This document shows positions 1 to 5,115 of a DNA stretch of 5,141 nucleotides, in pieces. The first letter of the stretch is position 1; each line of letters begins with the position of its first letter. Location: the NCBI GenBank assembly GCA_016550415.1, contig JABXGU010000580.1, positions 1 through 5,141 on the forward strand. Reading direction: 5' to 3'. This stretch comes from an archaeon (GTDB lineage Archaea > Asgardarchaeota > Hermodarchaeia > Hermodarchaeales > Hermodarchaeaceae). The position numbers and the translations under genes were made by a program. The notes under the pieces are model-generated. The model was not told the DNA's origin. It was given only the letters and a program-made list of their open reading frames with translations, and ran no database searches.

Positions 1-19
1 TCTCCTTTTGCCCTGTCTT

Positions 20-30
20 GTTATATAAAG
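20..30 (-). promoter_or_regulatory. TATA-box-like element facing the left edge
   Basis: Read on the minus strand this is CTTTATATAAC, a very good match to the archaeal box A consensus (TTTATATA). It would drive a minus-strand gene whose start lies just outside the window. A purine-rich AAGGAG (minus-strand reading of positions 2-7) lies further downstream and could be a ribosome binding site. However, the expected start of transcription, about 25 bases from the box, would fall at or past that site, so the two cannot easily both be functional. No plus-strand gene follows the box for more than 2 kb, so use in the plus direction is unlikely. Confidence 0.35.
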
Positions 31-49
31 GCAGTATGTATTCGATTTG

Positions 50-80
50 AGGATATGCTCTCATTGGATTTAGATATCCT
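50..80. repeat. 7-bp perfect inverted repeat downstream of the zinc-ribbon gene
   Basis: AGGATAT at 50-56 is matched by ATATCCT at 74-80 with a 17-base spacer; two more pairs form outside a single mismatch. It lies 34 bases beyond the stop of the zinc-ribbon membrane gene, and between that gene and the TATA-like box at 20-30. It could be a 3' stem-loop of the upstream transcript or a regulator site for the gene beyond the left edge. No T-run follows, so it is not a typical terminator. Confidence 0.3.
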
Positions 81-113
81 AAACTTCCCCTGATGAGCAG
101 AAATCTGGAGTGG

Positions 114-602
114 TTATAGAGCCGCTCCGCAACGCCAGCAGAATCGGTCATCAGCACCAGTTGTGTCTGCACCGCAGTGGGGGCACCTCGTTACTACCTT
201 GACCGTTGAGGTTGGAGGCGGGGTTTTAGGCGGAACATACCCACGATAAGCGGAGGGAGTGGGTGCAATTGCACCGGCAATTAGTGCAAGGAGCCCTGGA
301 ACGAAGCCTATTGTTAGAAGGGATATTATTCCTGAAACAATTAACCCTGTTTTGTGCTCACCAGGAAATTGTCGCCAGTTAAACCATAACACCGCGAAGA
401 TGAGGCCAATCACGCCCATTATGGGGAAGATGAGAAAAAGCCCTAAAATTCCGCCCATAACCATCATAATCATGGGATCCACCATCAGGGGTAGAAAGAG
501 AAGAACCATGAAGCAACCCAAGCCTATCATGATGAGGCTGAAAATAAGTTGAAGAATTCCAGCAATTAATGAAAGTGTAGAAGCGGTTTCTGCATCACCC
601 AT
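114..602 (-). CDS. Multi-pass membrane protein with C-terminal zinc ribbon
   Basis: This 162-residue protein is of unknown function. Its first two thirds are strongly hydrophobic, with likely membrane segments near residues 10-37, 44-74 and 86-112. The second segment ends in an aromatic/basic turn with W73, W76 and R77, then P80 and H83. A proline-rich linker (about 114-131) leads to a C-terminal zinc ribbon with C140-x2-C143 and C155-x2-C158. This layout, membrane bundle plus short treble-clef or zinc ribbon tail, is common in archaeal proteins annotated only as 'zinc ribbon domain-containing' or DUF4064-like. The ribbon probably faces the cytoplasm and may bind a partner, but no partner is indicated. 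The ATG at 602 is preceded by GGAG (614-617) at 11 bases. It is separated from the acetyltransferase upstream by 80 bases with their own TATA-like sites, so it is probably transcribed alone. The gene is certain; the function is not. Confidence 0.9.
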   Translation of the reverse strand: MGDAETASTLSLIAGILQLIFSLIMIGLGCFMVLLFLPLMVDPMIMMVMGGILGLFLIFPIMGVIGLIFAVLWFNWRQFPGEHKTGLIVSGIISLLTIGFVPGLLALIAGAIAPTPSAYRGYVPPKTPPPTSTVKVVTRCPHCGADTTGADDRFCWRCGAAL

Positions 603-640
603 TCACATCACATCTCCAAGATGAGAGTACATGGAATCTA

Positions 641-661
641 ACTAAATACATCCTTTTTAGT
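641..661 (-). promoter_or_regulatory. Putative TATA region of the zinc-ribbon gene
   Basis: On the minus strand this AT-rich stretch reads ACTAAAAAGG followed by GTATTTAG. The first element is centred about 54 bases upstream of the ATG at 602, giving a predicted leader of about 28 bases that would contain the GGAG ribosome site at 614-617. The second would start transcription at that site itself and fits less well. A similar TTAAAAAG lies 55 bases upstream of the flavodoxin-like gene. This is positional inference only. Confidence 0.3.
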
Positions 662-682
662 GATTGGAAAGCGACACCCGCG

Positions 683-1558
683 TCAGAACCCCCCAAAGGG
701 TTGACACTTCTCAAGCAGTACCAGCTCAGTAGCAAATGTATTCTGTTTCAATCCTGGAATTTTTTGACCTGCTTGAAAGGGTAATGAGTGAAAACATAAC
801 AAGCCTTGAGCTTGGACATCCTTTGCGATCTGCAATTGCTGTGAGAGCGCCGAATGGAAGGATTCCTCATCAAGGGCATAGATGGTTGACACCCACATCG
901 GCGCTTCGCGAAATATCAGTTGACACCCCATGGACATTGCGCCTAGGGTATCATTCCTTTCAGCTTTCCAAAACTGAAATTGCGTCTCCATTTTCTCAAG
1001 AAGTGTTTTCGAAAAATCAAAGCAATGCCAATAATAGGTAATGATGCCCTGCGGGATTAAACCCGGATACTTCCTGAGAATAGCGTACGTTTCATTCGCG
1101 GATATTAGTTTAACAGGAACCGTGGTATCTTTCCATCGAATTCCCCGATAATTACCCTTCCAAAACAGCTTCATTTTTAGAACCTGATGCATGCCAATCC
1201 GAGTGGCAATATTATGGGTCGCTTCATTTTCCACGGTTGTGGCGAGGCGTAAACGGTTCACCCCAAGCGTTTCAGCCTTTGCGATTAAACCTTGCGTCAT
1301 AGCCCAAGCGAAGCCCCGCTTTCGGTATCGCCAATGGACCCGCATATGCTCAAGCCAGCCTGTTTTGCCGTCATCGATGACGTTGATGTTCGCAAAGGTG
1401 ACAACCCGATTCTTGTACTCCAACACATACAGGTAGGAACTTGGATTCACCAGCAATTCATCCAGTTCATACGGAAGCTGATCATAACCACCCCAAGTAT
1501 GCTTTGAGATTTCAAGGAGAGCTTCCCGATCTGATGGCTGAAACGCGCGAATTTGCAT
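683..1558 (-). CDS. GNAT-family N-acetyltransferase with C-terminal extension
   Basis: This 291-residue protein has an N-terminal GNAT domain (about 1-130) that transfers acetyl from acetyl-CoA to an amine. The acetyl-CoA loop is visible as R77-Y-R-K-R-G82-F-A84 after the strand LEHMRV (69-74), and a motif-B-like helix starts at N111 (NEATHNIATRIGM). The second half (about 131-291) is unusual for a GNAT, which is normally 140-180 residues. It carries a W-rich, mixed alpha/beta stretch (W142, W177, W197, W222) that may be a degenerate second GNAT-like fold. From memory, the IDDG turn (61-64) before the LEHMRV strand and the two-part architecture resemble the NAT16/histidine N-acetyltransferase group. 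That resemblance is suggestive, and the substrate remains unknown. The ATG at 1558 fits the expected domain start but has no clear Shine-Dalgarno. It follows the flavodoxin-like gene by 45 bases on the same strand, so cotranscription is likely. Confidence 0.9.
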   Translation of the reverse strand: MQIRAFQPSDREALLEISKHTWGGYDQLPYELDELLVNPSSYLYVLEYKNRVVTFANINVIDDGKTGWLEHMRVHWRYRKRGFAWAMTQGLIAKAETLGVNRLRLATTVENEATHNIATRIGMHQVLKMKLFWKGNYRGIRWKDTTVPVKLISANETYAILRKYPGLIPQGIITYYWHCFDFSKTLLEKMETQFQFWKAERNDTLGAMSMGCQLIFREAPMWVSTIYALDEESFHSALSQQLQIAKDVQAQGLLCFHSLPFQAGQKIPGLKQNTFATELVLLEKCQPFGGF

Positions 1559-1579
1559 TGTTGTTCAAATCCATAGCCA

Positions 1580-1595
1580 ATCTTGGAGTCAAGAT
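1580..1595 (-). other. Intercistronic hairpin between flavodoxin-like and GNAT genes
   Basis: ATCTTG (1580-1585) and CAAGAT (1590-1595) form a perfect 6-bp stem with a 4-base loop. In the minus-strand transcript it begins 8 bases after the flavodoxin-like stop codon and ends 21 bases before the acetyltransferase ATG. No U-run follows. It may mark an mRNA end, a processing site, or a structure affecting translation of the next gene, which lacks an obvious ribosome binding site. Confidence 0.35.
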
Positions 1596-1603
1596 CTGAG
1601 CAT

Positions 1604-2161
1604 TTAGGCACGAACCTTCTGAGCTAGTTCTTTCGTCCATACTCGGATAGCATCCCAATCCCTAGTATCATAAGTACCATCCCTTTTTTCAAACCCCGCA
1701 TTTTCGAACTTTCTCCACAATTGTCCAACAGTCTTTTTCGTCATCCATCCCATATCATCATAGTGAAAAACGCCACCAAAAATCGCCATATTAACCGGAT
1801 TCAAAGCATACTTACTGGCTTTTTCTTCGAGGTTTTTCTTCCAAGCTTTTTCCATTTCTTCAACGTTCCCTTCGTGTTCATAGATTGCCTGAATGGCCGA
1901 AGAAATGAAGATAGCCACTTTTTTCGTAGCTAGTTCTTTGCGAAAAGTATTTAGAAATTGCTCTGGCTCTTTGGTCCATTTACCCATTTTTATGCCACTG
2001 CCAACCACAATCAGCTGATATTCAGTGATGTCTTTCACCTTCTCTTTCATAGAGTCAACAATTCGAACATCAAAGCCGTCTTCACGAAGCACTTTACTGA
2101 TTTCTTCAGAAGTTCCTGCAGTTGCACCATAACGAGTTCCGTATACAATCAACGCTTTCAT
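1604..2161 (-). CDS. Flavodoxin-fold protein, HemG-like (Flavodoxin_5 type)
   Basis: This 185-residue protein has a flavodoxin-like alpha/beta fold expected to bind FMN and carry electrons in the cytoplasm. The N-terminal strand KALIVYGT (2-9) runs into the phosphate-binding loop T9-R-Y-G-A-T-A-G-T17. Next come a second core strand with IVVGSGIKMGKW (51-62) and a third with VAIFISSA (82-89), in the positions where flavodoxins hold the isoalloxazine ring. The tail DTRDWDAIRVWTKELA (165-180) closely recalls the DW...W/F..EIA ending of HemG, the menaquinone-dependent protoporphyrinogen oxidase. No heme gene is nearby, so hemG is not assigned; many archaeal members of this family have no defined partner. 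A charged helix rich in E and K (about 96-117) is inserted before the fourth strand. The ATG at 2161 has only a weak site (GGGAT, about 8 bases upstream). It is probably the first gene of a unit with the acetyltransferase downstream. Confidence 0.9.
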   Translation of the reverse strand: MKALIVYGTRYGATAGTSEEISKVLREDGFDVRIVDSMKEKVKDITEYQLIVVGSGIKMGKWTKEPEQFLNTFRKELATKKVAIFISSAIQAIYEHEGNVEEMEKAWKKNLEEKASKYALNPVNMAIFGGVFHYDDMGWMTKKTVGQLWRKFENAGFEKRDGTYDTRDWDAIRVWTKELAQKVRA

Positions 2162-2199
2162 GATGAAATCCCATGTTTGACAATCAGTTAATACCCCAA

Positions 2200-2227
2200 T
2201 TTAAGTGATGGTCTTTTTAATCCACTT
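2200..2227 (-). promoter_or_regulatory. Putative promoter of the flavodoxin-like gene
   Basis: On the minus strand TTAAAAAG (2213-2220) is a TATA-like box centred 55 bases upstream of the ATG at 2161. It is flanked symmetrically by AAGTG (2203-2207) and CACTT (2223-2227), a 5-bp inverted repeat whose centre coincides with the box. A second AT-rich element, TTAAAT (about 2199-2204), lies nearer the gene. The spacing is plausible for an archaeal promoter, but the assignment is inference. Confidence 0.3.
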
Positions 2228-2256
2228 GAATTTATGAAACTGGGATGCGTTCTGAT

Positions 2257-2287
2257 TTTTGAACAGCGGTTCCTTTGATGTTCAAAA
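2257..2287. promoter_or_regulatory. 9-bp perfect inverted repeat, candidate operator
   Basis: TTTTGAACA (2257-2265) and TGTTCAAAA (2279-2287) are perfect inverted copies separated by 13 bases. The half-site centres are 22 bp apart, about two helical turns, as expected for a dimeric DNA-binding regulator. The repeat lies in the divergent region between the flavodoxin-like gene and the plus-strand extracellular protein gene, immediately before the latter's TATA-like sequence (2294-2302). It could control one or both genes. A stem-loop in an RNA is the alternative reading, but it appears to lie upstream of both expected transcription starts. Confidence 0.45.
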
Positions 2288-2293
2288 CCTTAG

Positions 2294-2302
2294 GATATTA
2301 TG
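2294..2302 (+). promoter_or_regulatory. Putative TATA box of the extracellular protein gene
   Basis: GATATTATG is centred about 57 bases before the ATG at 2355. It would give a leader of about 30 bases that includes the GGAG ribosome site at 2341-2344. A second candidate, GTATATG near 2316-2322, would start transcription on top of the ribosome site and fits less well. It is a weak match to box A, assigned from position. Confidence 0.25.
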
Positions 2303-2340
2303 CGATGCTCTAACAGTATATGTGTAGTAACTTTGTAACC

Positions 2341-2348
2341 GGAGTGGT
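2341..2348 (+). promoter_or_regulatory. Ribosome binding site of the extracellular protein gene
   Basis: GGAGTGGT contains the GGAG core complementary to the 3' end of 16S rRNA and lies 6-10 bases before the ATG at 2355. It supports that ATG, which also places the membrane anchor at the very N-terminus. Confidence 0.6.
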
Positions 2349-2354
2349 CACACT

Positions 2355-2843
2355 ATGCAAAGAAAAGGCAAACTAATTGTTACCATTACGTTGGTTGCAG
2401 TTGTTACTACAAGTCTTTTCGCCGCAGGTTTGATAACGTTTGTGAATCGACCTGACCTCGTTTTGACCGGGACATTATACTTCAATGATTCAGGAGAACA
2501 CCATGGCGGTTTTGAAATGGCCATGCAATGGAACATCACCCTATTGCTCAAGGAAAATTTCGGACAATTAGTTGTCACACCAGAGCCGGGATATAGTTGT
2601 AACGATGTACTGCTAAAATGGAGTTATGCTATCGTTGGATTCCAAGTTTCGGAACAAAACATCACACTGACCATCGATGGCCATCCAGTTGTCTTAGAAT
2701 ATGTACACAATGACACCATATGGAACAGATATCATCACCAGTACATTGGTGCCACACCGAATCTCTCACCAACGATTTTCCCTGGGTTTCTGAGCCATTA
2801 TTATGTTGAGTTGCGGTTAGCCCCACCTCCCATGGCGTTGTAG
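2355..2843 (+). CDS. Small extracellular protein with N-terminal membrane anchor
   Basis: This 162-residue protein has no function I recognise. A basic start (R3, K4, K6) is followed by a hydrophobic segment at about 7-30, which reads as an uncleaved anchor or a signal peptide with a positive-inside N-terminus. The rest alternates hydrophobic and polar residues in a beta-rich pattern, consistent with a small extracellular sandwich. Glycosylation sequons are present at N44, N60, N102 and N119; a fifth at N136 is followed by proline and is less likely used. There is one cysteine (C82), so no internal disulfide. The centre holds a strand-turn-strand region about residues 96-117 (I-T-L-T-I-D-G-H-P-V-V-L-E-Y) before a W123/Y126/H127/H128 cluster. 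The gene stands alone on the plus strand and its stop is only 11 bases from the archaemetzincin stop on the other strand. The style matches short archaeal lineage-specific surface proteins. Confidence 0.8.
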   Translation: MQRKGKLIVTITLVAVVTTSLFAAGLITFVNRPDLVLTGTLYFNDSGEHHGGFEMAMQWNITLLLKENFGQLVVTPEPGYSCNDVLLKWSYAIVGFQVSEQNITLTIDGHPVVLEYVHNDTIWNRYHHQYIGATPNLSPTIFPGFLSHYYVELRLAPPPMAL

Positions 2844-2854
2844 TCCCAACCTAT

Positions 2855-3382
2855 TCATTGCCCTAGTTTGTGGTAACATGTTTCACAGTATGTAGCGGGC
2901 TTCTGATCAGTATCTGCAAGAGTGTTGGAAAAGCGCATGACGCAGTACTTATCGCAATGTCCGAGGCCAAGCACGTGGCCAAGTTCATGTACCGCCTCGA
3001 TTAGAATGCGCTGAAAATATAGTGCGTTATCGGAGGGCAATTGGTAAAAGCTAGGACGGAGCCGTGGAAGTGCCACGAGGGCATTTCCACCAAGTTGTGC
3101 AAGTCCGAAGATGAAATTCAGTCGTGGAACAAAAAGATCGTGATTCACTAAAGCTAGACCGTGTAAAGTGGGTGGTACAAAGTCATCAAGGACTTTGAGA
3201 AATGAACCGGCTAAGTATTGGCGGCGGCGCGAATCATAGCCTTCTTTAGGAAGTGGGAGCAAGTCTGGATGTACACTTACCTGCGTGAACAAGGAGGAAT
3301 ATTGACCATCGAGCGCTTTCTTGAGTCCGACCAACAAATTTCGAGGTGTGCTTGAAAACCCATAAATTCGGAGCCCAACCAC
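2855..3382 (-). CDS. amzA: Archaemetzincin family zinc metalloprotease
   Basis: This 175-residue protein has the usual length for archaeal archaemetzincins. The active site is H132-E-L-G-H136-V-L-G-L-G-H142: three zinc-binding histidines and the catalytic glutamate E133, followed by Met-turn M149. A second, structural zinc site is indicated by C143, C147, C166 and C169, the hallmark that separates archaemetzincins from other metzincins. The core strand region GLALVNHDLFVPRLNFIFG (75-93), and S51-R-R-R-Q-Y before it, are also typical. No signal peptide is seen, so it is probably cytoplasmic; the natural substrate of archaeal members is not established. C143 to C147 is a Cx3C spacing, one residue shorter than the Cx4C I recall for the family. 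The GTG start at 3382 is preceded directly by an in-frame TGA and has GGTGA (3388-3392) 5 bases upstream, so it is the earliest possible start. It is divergent from the Imm-5-like gene. Confidence 0.95.
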   Translation of the reverse strand: MVGLRIYGFSSTPRNLLVGLKKALDGQYSSLFTQVSVHPDLLPLPKEGYDSRRRQYLAGSFLKVLDDFVPPTLHGLALVNHDLFVPRLNFIFGLAQLGGNALVALPRLRPSFYQLPSDNALYFQRILIEAVHELGHVLGLGHCDKYCVMRFSNTLADTDQKPATYCETCYHKLGQ

Positions 3383-3387
3383 TCAAT

Positions 3388-3392
3388 TCACC
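3388..3392 (-). promoter_or_regulatory. Ribosome binding site of amzA
   Basis: On the minus strand this reads GGTGA, complementary to the 16S rRNA 3' end, 5 bases before the GTG at 3382. With the in-frame TGA immediately upstream of the GTG, it fixes the start of archaemetzincin. Confidence 0.6.
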
Positions 3393-3407
3393 AGCAGAGG
3401 TACAGGC

Positions 3408-3421
3408 AAGTATTCATTTAG
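3408..3421 (-). promoter_or_regulatory. Possible TATA element of amzA
   Basis: On the minus strand this AT-rich stretch contains CTAAATGAATAC, centred roughly 33 bases upstream of the GTG start of archaemetzincin. That would give a very short leader beginning at the ribosome site. The match to box A is modest. Confidence 0.2.
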
Positions 3422-3439
3422 TCAAAACGATCTAGTCCC

Positions 3440-3448
3440 ATAATAAAG
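3440..3448 (+). promoter_or_regulatory. Putative TATA box of the Imm-5-like gene
   Basis: ATAATAAAG is centred about 43 bases before the GTG at 3487. Transcription starting about 26 bases downstream would give a leader of about 17 bases that still includes the GAGGT ribosome site at 3476-3480. The position is close to ideal for an archaeal promoter. Confidence 0.4.
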
Positions 3449-3475
3449 CTCCTGAATGAACCGAAGAGATTGATT

Positions 3476-3480
3476 GAGGT
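3476..3480 (+). promoter_or_regulatory. Ribosome binding site of the Imm-5-like gene
   Basis: GAGGT, a strong Shine-Dalgarno, lies 6 bases before the GTG at 3487 and is the main reason to accept that non-ATG start. An ATG at 3491 is out of frame. Confidence 0.65.
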
Positions 3481-3486
3481 ATTACT

Positions 3487-4023
3487 GTGGATGCTGAAAC
3501 ACGAAAAAAGAAACCACGTTTCTCACTCGCTCACTACAGAAAAGACGAACGAATTGTAAGGCTTGTGAAAACAACTGACCAGAAAACTTTGGCAGTCTGG
3601 GCGATTGATTGTGCTGAACGTGTTTTACCATATTTTGAAGAAAAATATCCACAGGACCATCGACCTCGTAAAGCCATTGAAAGACTTAGAACCTGGATAA
3701 AGAATGGCGAGTTTAAGATGGCTGTTATTCGCAAGGCATCTCTTGATGCTCATGCCGCAGCCCGTGAAATTGGGAAAGATAATGCTGCCCGCTCAGCTGC
3801 TCGTGCTGCCGGTCATGCAGTGGCTACTGCCCATGTTCTAACCCATTCCATTGGTTCTGCAATTTATGCCTTACAAGCGATCCATAGAGGCACAAACGCT
3901 GCTAATGCACAAGCAGCCGTCGCGTCAGAGCAAGAATGGCAATACCAGCATTTACTACGATTGAAACAGAATTGTCTAGGAACCTTTGGGAAATTCTCTG
4001 AACTCCTTCGTCAGGAAAAATAG
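3487..4023 (+). CDS. Imm-5-like putative immunity protein
   Basis: This 178-residue, mostly helical protein matches, from memory, the family annotated 'putative immunity protein' (Imm-5-like). Recognisable blocks are T34-L-A-V-W-A-I-D-C-A-E-R-V-L-P-Y-F50, then D57-H-R-P-R-K with R68-T-W70, then an alanine-rich segment with D87-A-H-A-A-A-R-E94 and A104-A-R-A-A-G-H-A-V-A-T-A-H116, ending at A125-I-Y-A-L-Q-A-I132. The family was named because some members occur next to polymorphic toxin genes; its biochemical role is not established. No signal peptide or membrane segment is seen, so it is cytoplasmic. A basic N-terminal tail (K7-K8-K9, R11) precedes the domain. No toxin gene is visible beside it: the neighbours are archaemetzincin and a membrane protein, so it looks orphan. 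The GTG start is set by GAGGT. Its last 16 codons, stop included, overlap the convergent gene. Confidence 0.9.
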   Translation: MDAETRKKKPRFSLAHYRKDERIVRLVKTTDQKTLAVWAIDCAERVLPYFEEKYPQDHRPRKAIERLRTWIKNGEFKMAVIRKASLDAHAAAREIGKDNAARSAARAAGHAVATAHVLTHSIGSAIYALQAIHRGTNAANAQAAVASEQEWQYQHLLRLKQNCLGTFGKFSELLRQEK

Positions 4024-5115
4024 TCCCACAGAAAAGATTACAACTCCTGATAATAGAAACAGAATTGCGAATGGAGTATACCCACCAGCCAGAGTCAGCA
4101 CAGATTCCGCTGGTCGATGGCTCGTGATTATCCAACAACTAAAGCTTGTATCCTCTGCTTCACGAATCACCTCAACCACCATATCACCTGGGGTATCAAA
4201 TTCGAAGGTCTGGAAACCAGGGTACTGCGAGTTCACAAAATTCCATGTCTCATTCAACGTCCCATCCAAGGAGAAGACATGAAGTGCCACCGAAGCAGTA
4301 GATACATGGAACCCATACAATCCCACATCACTTTGGTTGAGTCCGGTTAATGTCATGTTGACACGGGGTTCAGACGCGCTAAGTGTACCAGAGAATTCTC
4401 CGAAATCGGTGTATTCCGGAATATGATAGTACAGACGATATGGAGATCCAACCACCGAAGGATAACTCAAACTGAGAAGCAATACCCCAAGCGTGCAACA
4501 CACCAGCACCTGATCCCAATTCCCTGCGAGGTGATCGAGTTTCTGAGAGCCAAAGAGATACAACCCAAGCAAAACAAGCACTAAACCAAGAACCAAAGGA
4601 CCAGAAGGATAGAACGACAAAGATGGAGGTGGAGGTATTGGTGGAAGCTGGATACCTTGAACCAGGACCCAGCCTGAAAACAGAGTGGTGTTGCTATCAT
4701 ACTGAACTGTCAGAATCAACATCGAGGGATAATTGAACGTGAAGGTTTCATTAATTGGTGTATGAGTCATATTATAGAAATCCCAAACTGTTGATTCGTC
4801 ACCATTCGATGAAACAGTAATGATTACCGGCGTGCCATTAGTATAGAAGTTCCGGACCTCAACCACAACATTAGAAATCCACGTCGTATCAAATTCGACC
4901 TGAACTATTGGACTAGCAATGGAGACAACCCCAGCAATTGGTCGCACATGCTCATATCGTACTCCACCCCCCGCATACTGTGGCTGCCCATCCGACGCAA
5001 TGTATATCGGATAGACCAAACCAAATCCAATCAACAGACACCCAAAACTCACAATCACAATCGCCCCAAAAAACCGGATACGCACGTCTTTCGTACCCAA
5101 CTTGAACCACTCCAA
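3976..5115 (-). CDS. Duplicated four-TM membrane protein with two glycosylated ectodomains
   Basis: This protein of about 379 residues is of unknown function and is built from two copies of one unit: membrane helix, beta-rich ectodomain, membrane helix. Helices lie near 15-37, 171-189, 203-222 and 347-369. The ectodomains are about 38-170 and 223-346. They align at W111/W291, F125-x-F/F304-x-F, P130/P309 and the F-S-x-W endings (W149/W328), offset 179-180 residues. All seven N-x-S/T sequons (N93, N115, N122, N142, N253, N260, N288) fall in these ectodomains. Basic residues at the N-terminus, in the 190-202 loop and at the C-terminus agree with both ends inside. A proline run (158-164) precedes helix 2. 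The TTG at 5115 is only a formal start: the frame is open to the window edge. GGAG (5110-5113) better serves the TTG at 5098-5100, nine bases further on. The function is unknown, perhaps a surface receptor or carbohydrate-binding protein. Confidence 0.85.
   Translation of the reverse strand: MEWFKLGTKDVRIRFFGAIVIVSFGCLLIGFGLVYPIYIASDGQPQYAGGGVRYEHVRPIAGVVSIASPIVQVEFDTTWISNVVVEVRNFYTNGTPVIITVSSNGDESTVWDFYNMTHTPINETFTFNYPSMLILTVQYDSNTTLFSGWVLVQGIQLPPIPPPPSLSFYPSGPLVLGLVLVLLGLYLFGSQKLDHLAGNWDQVLVCCTLGVLLLSLSYPSVVGSPYRLYYHIPEYTDFGEFSGTLSASEPRVNMTLTGLNQSDVGLYGFHVSTASVALHVFSLDGTLNETWNFVNSQYPGFQTFEFDTPGDMVVEVIREAEDTSFSCWIITSHRPAESVLTLAGGYTPFAILFLLSGVVIFSVGLFFLTKEFREFPKGS

Noticed and set aside
103..113. 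GGAGTGGT sequence resembling the ribosome site at 2341-2348
   Set aside because: No start codon or open frame follows at a usable distance on the plus strand; it is the reverse of sequence just past the zinc-ribbon gene's stop.
700..926. Octamer GTTGACAC at 700, 885 and 919, and again at 4357
   Set aside because: The copies lie inside two coding genes, in different reading frames, with unrelated flanks and no regular spacing, so chance is the simplest explanation.
736..1041. Plus-strand open frame of about 100 codons
   Set aside because: It lies wholly inside the acetyltransferase on the other strand, shows no protein family features and has no promoter or ribosome site.
1604..2161. Naming the flavodoxin-like protein hemG
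   Set aside because: The resemblance to HemG is in fold and C-terminal tail only, and there are no heme biosynthesis genes nearby.
2348..2578. Minus-strand open frame opposite the anchored extracellular protein
   Set aside because: It is the antisense shadow of a gene that has a ribosome site, a membrane anchor and sequons; the antisense product has no coherent features.
2855..4023. Archaemetzincin as a toxin neutralised by the Imm-5-like protein
   Set aside because: Archaemetzincins are widespread conserved enzymes with no toxin delivery signals, and the divergent layout is unlike toxin-immunity pairs.
3986..4350. Two overlapping plus-strand open frames downstream of the Imm-5-like gene
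   Set aside because: Both are opposite the well-structured second ectodomain of the membrane protein and have no ribosome site or recognisable domain.
4621..4650. GGAGGT-type simple repeat on the plus strand
   Set aside because: It is the coding sequence of the proline run (residues 158-164) of the membrane protein, not a separate repeat element or a ribosome site.
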